A stretch of DNA of 5,367 nt from Sulfurimonas sp. (GTDB taxonomy: Bacteria > Campylobacterota > Campylobacteria > Campylobacterales > Sulfurimonadaceae): assembly GCA_027063215.1 (NCBI GenBank), contig JAMOSE010000176.1, positions 1-5,367 on the forward strand. The letters are read 5' to 3'. The notes under the pieces are model-generated. The model had not been told where the DNA came from. It saw only the letters and a list, made by a program, of their open reading frames with translations, and searched no databases. Shown here in pieces: positions 1 to 4,517 of this stretch. The position numbers were made by a program, and so were the translations under genes. Positions within the stretch are counted from its first letter, which is position 1. Every line of letters begins with the position of its first letter.

Positions 1-708
1 ATGAATGATAAAGTATTTGCAAAACCGATAAAAAAACAGTTTGAATTTGATGAGGAGGTCGCTGCCGTCTTTGATGATATGCTGCAGAGGAGTGTTCCTT
101 TTTATAAAGAATCTCAAAAAATTACAAAATTTTTTGCACTCAAAGCACTTCGTGAAAATGGTATGTTATATGATCTTGGCTGCTCGACAGCTTCTTTACT
201 TATCGATATACACAGGGAATTACCAGCAAAAGCAACACTTGTCGGTCTTGATAATTCTGAAGCTATGCTTGAGCGTGCAAGAAGAAAGATAGAGGCTTTT
301 GGTGCAGATATCTTTGTTGAAAATGGAGATATTTTAGAATATGATTATAAAGAGGCAGATGTTTTTATTTCTAATTATACATTACAGTTTATACGTCCTC
401 TTGTACGCGAAGAACTCATAAAGAAGATAGCCTCGGCTCTACACAAGGAAGGACTTTTTATTTTCAGTGAAAAAGTAATCTCCCATCACTCCAAACTCAA
501 TAAAGATTTGATTGAGTGTTATTATGACTTTAAAAAAGAGCAGGGATATAGTGCCTATGAGATTATGCAAAAGCGTGAGGCTTTAGAGAATGTTTTAGTC
601 CCTTACAGTGAAGAAGAGAATATTATTATGGCAAAAAATGCCGGTTTTTCTCATTGCGAAGTTGTTTTTCGCTGGGCAAATTTTGCAACTTTTATAGCTA
701 TAAAATAG
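1..708 (+). CDS. cmoA: Carboxy-S-adenosyl-L-methionine synthase CmoA
   Basis: Makes carboxy-SAM from SAM and prephenate. CmoB uses this product to carboxymethylate 5-hydroxyuridine at tRNA wobble position 34 (cmo5U), in the cytoplasm. The 235-residue protein matches the family end to end. It has the N-terminal FEFDEEVAAVF and QRSVPFY stretch (about 14-35), the Rossmann motif I YDLGCS (57-62), GLDNSEAM (82-89, end of strand 2, ribose contact), GD at 109-110, NYTLQF (125-130), a late SEK (156-158), and QKREALENV (190-198). R192 in the last motif corresponds to the arginine that holds the carboxylate of carboxy-SAM in the E. coli enzyme. E. coli CmoA is slightly longer (about 247 aa), the difference being mostly N-terminal. 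The ATG is the first base of the window, so neither its ribosome binding site nor an upstream in-frame start can be examined, but the N-terminus fits the family. cmoB is not in the window. The 3' end faces a convergent minus-strand gene 3 bp away. Confidence 0.95.
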   Translation: MNDKVFAKPIKKQFEFDEEVAAVFDDMLQRSVPFYKESQKITKFFALKALRENGMLYDLGCSTASLLIDIHRELPAKATLVGLDNSEAMLERARRKIEAFGADIFVENGDILEYDYKEADVFISNYTLQFIRPLVREELIKKIASALHKEGLFIFSEKVISHHSKLNKDLIECYYDFKKEQGYSAYEIMQKREALENVLVPYSEEENIIMAKNAGFSHCEVVFRWANFATFIAIK

Positions 709-713
709 TTTTT
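690..713 (+). terminator. Possible weak terminator: 16-bp palindrome plus T5 at the end of cmoA
   Basis: Bases 690-705 are a perfect 16-bp palindrome centred on AGCT. It can fold as a 6-bp A/T stem with an AGCT loop. The cmoA stop codon follows, and then five T residues (709-713). This resembles a Rho-independent terminator, but the stem is entirely A-T and overlaps codons for the conserved C-terminus (FIAIK), so part of the symmetry may be coincidental. Confidence 0.3.
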
Positions 714-939
714 ACCAGACATTAGAACTGTTTTGTGGTTCTTTTGTTTTGAGGGCTTCTTTGATTTCTTTATAGGTGACAATATCATCCTCTCCACACT
801 CTTTATGGTAATAACCTTGCAGATCATAGTACTCTTTGCAATCACTGTAGTATTGCATTGAGATGCCGTGTTTATTGACACATCCCGAAAAGAAGAGTAA
901 AAAGCCAAGCAGTATAAATAGATAGAGAATATTTTTCAT
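712..939 (-). CDS. Small putative lipoprotein (75 aa), function unknown
   Basis: I do not recognise a function. The N-terminus has the build of a lipoprotein signal: MKN, then a hydrophobic run from about residue 4 to 17, then SGC with the candidate lipidated cysteine at C20. The -3 position is F, which is unusual for a lipobox (normally L, V, A or I). The predicted mature part is about 56 residues. It has a tyrosine-rich stretch (YYSDCKEYYDLQGYYH, 30-45) and two further cysteines, C34 and C48, which could form a disulfide in the periplasm. It ends in a polar tail. The gene lies 26 bp downstream of nth on the same strand and is probably co-transcribed. No Shine-Dalgarno sequence is visible before the ATG, and a TATAGT (964-959, minus strand) could be its own weak -10. 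The clear signal peptide and lipobox-like cysteine make it more credible than a chance frame. A longer overlapping minus-strand frame (651-908) has no such features. Confidence 0.7.
   Translation of the reverse strand: MKNILYLFILLGFLLFFSGCVNKHGISMQYYSDCKEYYDLQGYYHKECGEDDIVTYKEIKEALKTKEPQNSSNVW
724..750 (+). terminator. Candidate terminator for cmoA inside the convergent gene
   Basis: AGAAC (724-728) pairs with GTTCT (738-742), with two possible G-U pairs inside. The T-rich tail TTTTGTTTT runs to 750. The stem is short. It lies within the 3' coding part of the minus-strand lipoprotein gene, where a plus-strand terminator would have to sit given the 3-bp gap between the stop codons. Confidence 0.35.
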
Positions 940-965
940 AATAATCGACTAAGCATATACTATAC

Positions 966-1607
966 CTAAACTTTAAAACTCTCTTTTGTCTTACACAGAT
1001 CTGTTAAAAAACATGCATCGCATTTTGGATTTTTTGCAGTACATATATAACGCCCAAAAAGTACCATTCCCTGATGGAGGGCATGGAGATCGTTTTTAAA
1101 TTTTTTAACAAGTGTCGCTTCTGTTGCTTTTGCAGATTTATCATCACTTAGACCCAAACGGTGTGATACTCGAAAAACATGGGTATCGACTGCCATAAGA
1201 TTTGCTCCGGTGTACTCTATCATAACTACATTTGCTGTTTTTTGTCCAACCCCTGCCAATGTTTGAAGATCTTTTTCATTCATAGGGATTGCTCCGTCAT
1301 AGACTTCCATAACACGCTGTGCCATTTTAATGATGTTTTTGGCTTTGTTATTAAAGAATGAACAGGTGTTTAGAAGTGCTTTTACATCTTCTAGATCAGC
1401 TTGTGCTAACTCTTTTGGTGATGGATATTTTTCAAAAAGTGCGGGCGTTATAAGATTTACTCGTTTGTCTGTGCATTGTGCAGAAAGAGCAACAGCGACA
1501 ACTAACTCATAAGCATTTTTATACTTTAGCTCTGTTACTGCGTCACTGTAACGCTCTATAAAACGTTTGCGGATCTCTTGGATCTCTTTTTTTGTTGCTT
1601 TTTTCAT
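966..1607 (-). CDS. nth: Endonuclease III (DNA glycosylase/AP lyase)
   Basis: Bifunctional base-excision-repair enzyme that removes oxidised pyrimidines and cleaves the abasic site by beta-elimination. The 213 residues match the usual length (E. coli 211). Visible motifs are LSAQCTDKRVN (41-51), the helix-hairpin-helix LAGVGQKTANVV (117-128) with the catalytic lysine K123, and VDTHVFRV (140-147) with the catalytic aspartate D141. The C-terminal [4Fe-4S] ligands are C189-x6-C196-x2-C199-x5-C205, exactly the spacing of the E. coli protein. All catalytic and cluster residues are present, so it should be active. The ATG at 1607 gives an N-terminus aligned with the family, and there is no other nearby start. 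There is no purine-rich Shine-Dalgarno sequence upstream (the leader reads TTCCTTT). It is divergent from the kinase-like gene, with a 51-bp intergenic region, and heads a probable two-gene unit with the small lipoprotein. It is named on motifs, with high certainty. Confidence 0.97.
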   Translation of the reverse strand: MKKATKKEIQEIRKRFIERYSDAVTELKYKNAYELVVAVALSAQCTDKRVNLITPALFEKYPSPKELAQADLEDVKALLNTCSFFNNKAKNIIKMAQRVMEVYDGAIPMNEKDLQTLAGVGQKTANVVMIEYTGANLMAVDTHVFRVSHRLGLSDDKSAKATEATLVKKFKNDLHALHQGMVLFGRYICTAKNPKCDACFLTDLCKTKESFKV

Positions 1608-1613
1608 AAAGGA

Positions 1614-1622
1614 ATTTTACCA
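1614..1622 (-). promoter_or_regulatory. Candidate extended -10 for nth (possible leaderless start)
   Basis: Read on the minus strand this is TGGTAAAAT, which is TGn followed by TAAAAT (5 of 6 to consensus). Initiation about 7 bp downstream would fall at or next to the A of the nth ATG (1607), giving a leaderless or nearly leaderless mRNA. That would fit the absence of a Shine-Dalgarno sequence. A second, weaker -10 (TATATC, 1636-1631 minus strand) overlaps the divergent kinase-gene promoter and would give a leader of about 17 nt. Confidence 0.35.
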
Positions 1623-1629
1623 ATATTTG

Positions 1630-1638
1630 TGATATAAT
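1630..1638 (+). promoter_or_regulatory. Extended -10 promoter of the hybrid kinase-like gene
   Basis: TGATATAAT is a perfect TGn-TATAAT extended -10 (hexamer 1633-1638). No clear -35 is seen, as is normal for sigma70 promoters in Campylobacterota, which rely on the extended -10 and upstream T-rich periodicity. Transcription would start near 1645 and leave a leader of only about 14 nt before the ATG at 1659. Confidence 0.65.
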
Positions 1639-1647
1639 CAAAACTCT

Positions 1648-1654
1648 GGAGGAG
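1648..1654 (+). promoter_or_regulatory. Strong Shine-Dalgarno of the hybrid kinase-like gene
   Basis: GGAGGAG lies 4 nt before the ATG at 1659 (6 nt if only GGAGG is counted). It is the strongest ribosome binding site in the window and fixes the start at 1659 rather than at the next in-frame ATG (codon 6). Confidence 0.8.
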
Positions 1655-1658
1655 TGAT

Positions 1659-3608
1659 ATGGGCTTTTTTTCAATGATTTTTGGTGGAATAAAACCAAAA
1701 CAGACTTTACATGTAGCAAGAAAAGATGTTTCTGCTTATTTGGATGATAACTTTTTTAAAAATATTGTTGATAGTAGTGAAAATATAATACTTTGCTTTT
1801 TAGAAGGTGAGGGATGGATATGGGCAAATAGATACTTTTTAAAGAAGATGTCGTATCATGATCTGAATGATTTTAAAAAAGAAAACGAGAGTATAAGAGA
1901 TCTTTTTTGCAAAGAAAGTGAAGAGATCTTCACAGAATCAGATAAAAGTTGGCTTGATTATATAAGAAAATATAGAAGTGATGGATACAGAGTGAATATC
2001 AGATTTCCTGCAAACACAAAAGAAGAGTTTGCTTTTGATGCGTACTGTTCGTTTTATCCTTACAATAAACAGCTATATATATTAGAGTTAAGAGATGTAA
2101 GTGAGCTTGATAAAGCATATTTAAAGATAAAAGAAGTTGAAAAACTAAAAAGTAAATTTTTAGCAAAAGTAGGTTCTGAATTGAGAACGCCTATGCATGG
2201 TATATTGGGCTTTTTAGAACTGCTTCAGGAGACAAATCTTGATAAAAAACAGTTAGAATATATTCATATGATTACAAATTCTTCACATACATTGATGTCA
2301 AATATTGAAACGCTTCTGGATCTTTCACAGCTGCAAAGTGGTCATTTGGAGTTGAAAAATGAGGAGTTCGATCTTCTTAGCGGAATGGAAAAATTTGCTA
2401 CCAATTTTTATAAGAGAGGGGAAGAAGAGGGAGTAAAAGTACTTTCGTTTCTTGATCCTAAACTTCCCAAAAAATTAGAGGGTGATGGTAAGAAGATTGT
2501 CCAAGTGATGAATGCAATAGTTCAAAATGCAATGAAATTTACGCCAAGAGGCGGAAAAATTGTAATTGATGTAAAACTTTTAAAACGTGCACAAAACGGA
2601 GAATGCAGTATCGGTTTTGGTGTCAAAGATAATGGTAAAAGAATTTCTCAAGAGCAGATTGCAATGATGAATGAATCTTTTAGTGCAGAAAATTATGCAG
2701 ATGAAAGAATGGATGTAGGTTTAAGTTTTGCCTATAGATTGATTCGTCTAATGGGTTCAGAACTCCATATAACCAGTGAAAATGCCAAAGGTGTATATAT
2801 AAATTTTGTACTTAATTTTCAGCATTCAGAGGGACAAAACTATAAAATGATACCAAAAAGAAAGGTAAAAGTTCTTCTGCTTGATAGCTCTAAAATTGAT
2901 GAAGCAAATTTTTTGACAATTTATTTACGTTCCTTTGCAACAGATGTTATTAAAGCGAATCAGTTAGATATTACTTTATACAATGATATAGATGAACTCT
3001 ATATTGTAGCAGATCAGAATGATTTATCTTGGATGCTTGAACTTGGAACCTATACCAAAAAAGCACCAATTACTCTTTTACTGAATGAAGGTGAAAAATT
3101 ACAGACAAAATTGATGCATATTGTTGATACAGTAATTACGAGACCATTATTGCCGAGTATTGTGGCAAAACATCTCTACTCTGTACATAAACTTGAAAAA
3201 GACTTCTCAAAAGAGTTAAAACAACTGCAGTTAAAATCTCAAATCAGAGCGCTTGTCGTTGAAGATAATTTGATCAATCAAAGACTTATTAAAATTCTTT
3301 TACAGGAGTATAATATTGAAGTTTTAAGTGCGATCAATGGTTTAGAGGCTGTAGATATGACACAAAAAAAGAGTTTTGATATTGTTTTTATGGATATAGA
3401 TATGCCACAGATGAATGGAATAGTGGCTACAAAACTCATTAAAGAGAAGAAAGAGCATACAAATTTGCCTATTGTTGCACTTACTGCAATGGCAATGGAG
3501 GGAGATAAAGAGATGCTCCTTCGTGAAGGGCTTGATGATTACCTCTCAAAGCCGCTTACTCGAGAAAAATTAGAATATATTTTAGAAAAGTATCTTAAAG
3601 TAGAGTAG
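1659..3608 (+). CDS. Hybrid sensor histidine kinase-like protein with degenerate kinase core (PAS-DHp-HATPase-REC-REC)
   Basis: A 649-residue, probably cytoplasmic signalling protein with no transmembrane segment, only a short hydrophobic N-terminus (residues 1-11). Domains in order: PAS-like sensor (about 31-147); linker helix; dimerisation/phosphotransfer helices (about 160-228); HATPase (about 238-387); a first receiver-like domain (about 402-508); a second receiver (about 528-649). The H-box reads KVGSELRTPMHG, so S173 sits where the phospho-accepting histidine belongs, while E174, R176, T177 and P178 are kept. The HATPase keeps N290 and K293 of the N-box and D324 of G1. G1 is DNGKRI (second glycine lost) and G2 is DVGLSFA (two glycines lost). 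The first receiver keeps only D409, with A451 at or next to the phospho-Asp site and R495 in place of the lysine. The second receiver is intact: E535/D536, phospho-acceptor D579 in MDIDMP, T609, K631-P632. Autokinase activity is therefore doubtful. The last receiver is probably phosphorylated by another kinase (inference). It is driven by its own promoter and divergent from nth. No partner regulator lies nearby. Confidence 0.9.
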   Translation: MGFFSMIFGGIKPKQTLHVARKDVSAYLDDNFFKNIVDSSENIILCFLEGEGWIWANRYFLKKMSYHDLNDFKKENESIRDLFCKESEEIFTESDKSWLDYIRKYRSDGYRVNIRFPANTKEEFAFDAYCSFYPYNKQLYILELRDVSELDKAYLKIKEVEKLKSKFLAKVGSELRTPMHGILGFLELLQETNLDKKQLEYIHMITNSSHTLMSNIETLLDLSQLQSGHLELKNEEFDLLSGMEKFATNFYKRGEEEGVKVLSFLDPKLPKKLEGDGKKIVQVMNAIVQNAMKFTPRGGKIVIDVKLLKRAQNGECSIGFGVKDNGKRISQEQIAMMNESFSAENYADERMDVGLSFAYRLIRLMGSELHITSENAKGVYINFVLNFQHSEGQNYKMIPKRKVKVLLLDSSKIDEANFLTIYLRSFATDVIKANQLDITLYNDIDELYIVADQNDLSWMLELGTYTKKAPITLLLNEGEKLQTKLMHIVDTVITRPLLPSIVAKHLYSVHKLEKDFSKELKQLQLKSQIRALVVEDNLINQRLIKILLQEYNIEVLSAINGLEAVDMTQKKSFDIVFMDIDMPQMNGIVATKLIKEKKEHTNLPIVALTAMAMEGDKEMLLREGLDDYLSKPLTREKLEYILEKYLKVE

Positions 3609-3620
3609 AAATAAGAGGCT

Positions 3621-3652
3621 GTTTAATAATCATTAATATAAACTTATTAAAC
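3621..3652. repeat. Perfect 9-bp inverted repeat upstream of the PPIase gene
   Basis: GTTTAATAA (3621-3629) and TTATTAAAC (3644-3652) are perfect reverse complements separated by 14 bp. The arm centres are 23 bp apart, about two helical turns. The spacer contains a TATAAA (3637-3642) that could be a -10 element, so the repeat could be an operator flanking a promoter. Alternatively, the right arm is followed by TTTT (3653-3656), and the structure could be a weak, AT-rich terminator of the kinase-like gene. High local A+T content makes chance symmetry possible. Confidence 0.45.
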
Positions 3653-3662
3653 TTTTCATAAT
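3637..3662 (+). promoter_or_regulatory. Candidate -10 elements for the PPIase gene
   Basis: Two hexamers one mismatch from TATAAT are present in the 72-bp gap: TATAAA (3637-3642, inside the inverted repeat; leader about 32 nt) and CATAAT (3657-3662, preceded by a T4 run; leader about 12 nt). Neither has a TGn extension or a -35, so the choice is uncertain. The gap is so AT-rich that such matches are expected. Read-through from the kinase-like gene is also possible. Confidence 0.3.
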
Positions 3663-3669
3663 TAATTAC

Positions 3670-3675
3670 AAGGAA
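3670..3675 (+). promoter_or_regulatory. Shine-Dalgarno of the PPIase gene
   Basis: AAGGAA lies 5 nt before the ATG at 3681. It is well spaced and supports that start. Confidence 0.7.
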
Positions 3676-3680
3676 CTATA

Positions 3681-4511
3681 ATGAATAAAGTTGCAATATT
3701 ACTTTCTGCTTTACTCTTAACAGGAGTAGTGGCATCTGCAAAAACTTTAGTAACGGTAAATGGTAAACCAATTACTCAAGAAGAGGTTGACCAAGAGTTA
3801 ATGCAAGCTACACAGGGTAGATTTAATCAAGTACCGGCTGATCGTCAAGCGGCATTTAGACAACAGGTTCTTCAACAGTTAATAGGGAAAGAACTTATCT
3901 TTGATGATGCAAAAAAATCAGGGATTACAAAATCGGCTGAGTATAAAAAAGAGTATAAAAAGCTTGAACAGAGAATGAAAAAAGAGCTTGCTATTCAGGT
4001 TTGGCAGAAAAAAGTACTTGATAGTATCAAGATCTCAAATAAAGAGTTGAAAAGCTACTATAAGAAAAATATGGATGAGTTTAGAGAAAAAGAGTCTGTG
4101 CATGCTCGTCATATTTTAGTAAAAACAGAAGCTGAAGCAAAAAAAGTTATTAATCAGTTAAAATCTTTAAGTGGTGCAAAACTTAAAGAGAAATTTATAG
4201 AACTTGCTAAAAAAGAGTCAACTGGACCTAGCGGACCAAATGGCGGTGATTTAGGTTATTTTTCAAAAGGTCAAATGGTACCGGCATTTAATGACAAAGT
4301 ATTCTCTATGAAAAAAGGTACGATTACTTTACAACCTGTAAAAACACAGTTTGGTTATCATGTCATCTATCTTGAAGATAAAAAACCGTCAATGACTAGA
4401 AGTTTTAACGAAGTAAAAGCATTTATTGAACAACGTCTTAAAATGGAAAAATTTAAAGAAGTTATGAAGAAAAAGATGGATAAACTTCAGAAAAAAGCTA
4501 CTATAAAGTAA
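3681..4511 (+). CDS. Periplasmic parvulin-type peptidyl-prolyl cis-trans isomerase, SurA/PEB4-like
   Basis: Periplasmic chaperone and proline isomerase for envelope proteins, related to Campylobacter PEB4 (Cbf2) and SurA/PrsA-type proteins. The 276 residues start with a Sec signal peptide: MNK, a hydrophobic core (4-17), then ASA with likely cleavage after A20. A SurA-N-like chaperone region follows (about 21-130), opening with LVTVNGKPIT as in PEB4 proteins and rich in charged helices. The parvulin domain spans about 139-233: HARHILV (141-147, first active-site histidine), GGDLGYF (188-194), and FGYHVIYLED (224-233, second histidine H227). A lysine-rich C-terminal helix (about 241-272) completes the SurA-like chaperone lobe. 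Length and order match PEB4. There is no lipobox, so it should be soluble in the periplasm. It lies 72 bp after the kinase-like gene and 6 bp before a PLP-enzyme gene, with which it is probably co-transcribed. In Campylobacter the PEB4 gene is followed by fructose-bisphosphate aldolase (from memory), so the downstream context differs here. Confidence 0.93.
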   Translation: MNKVAILLSALLLTGVVASAKTLVTVNGKPITQEEVDQELMQATQGRFNQVPADRQAAFRQQVLQQLIGKELIFDDAKKSGITKSAEYKKEYKKLEQRMKKELAIQVWQKKVLDSIKISNKELKSYYKKNMDEFREKESVHARHILVKTEAEAKKVINQLKSLSGAKLKEKFIELAKKESTGPSGPNGGDLGYFSKGQMVPAFNDKVFSMKKGTITLQPVKTQFGYHVIYLEDKKPSMTRSFNEVKAFIEQRLKMEKFKEVMKKKMDKLQKKATIK

Positions 4512-4517
4512 GTAGTT

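Noticed and set aside
41..292. Plus-strand 83-codon frame inside cmoA
   Set aside because: It lies entirely inside cmoA, whose frame carries all the family motifs; there is no ribosome binding site or motif.
651..908. Minus-strand 85-codon open frame overlapping cmoA's 3' end and the small lipoprotein
   Set aside because: It overlaps a well-supported gene (cmoA) and shares the region with a frame that has a signal peptide and lipobox-like cysteine. Its own product has no recognisable motif and looks like a shadow.
1179..1512. Two 60-codon plus-strand frames antisense to nth
   Set aside because: Both are shadows of nth, whose catalytic and Fe-S residues occupy the opposite strand. Their translations show no domain.
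1659..3608. Possibility that the kinase-like gene is a pseudogene
   Set aside because: The frame is open for 649 codons with a strong promoter and Shine-Dalgarno, and the last receiver keeps all catalytic residues. Decay would be expected to bring stops or frameshifts, so retained non-canonical function is the better reading.
3609..3680. A small RNA or riboswitch in the gap before the PPIase gene
   Set aside because: The gap is 72 bp of almost pure A/T with one simple inverted repeat. No conserved aptamer-like core or GC-containing helices are visible.
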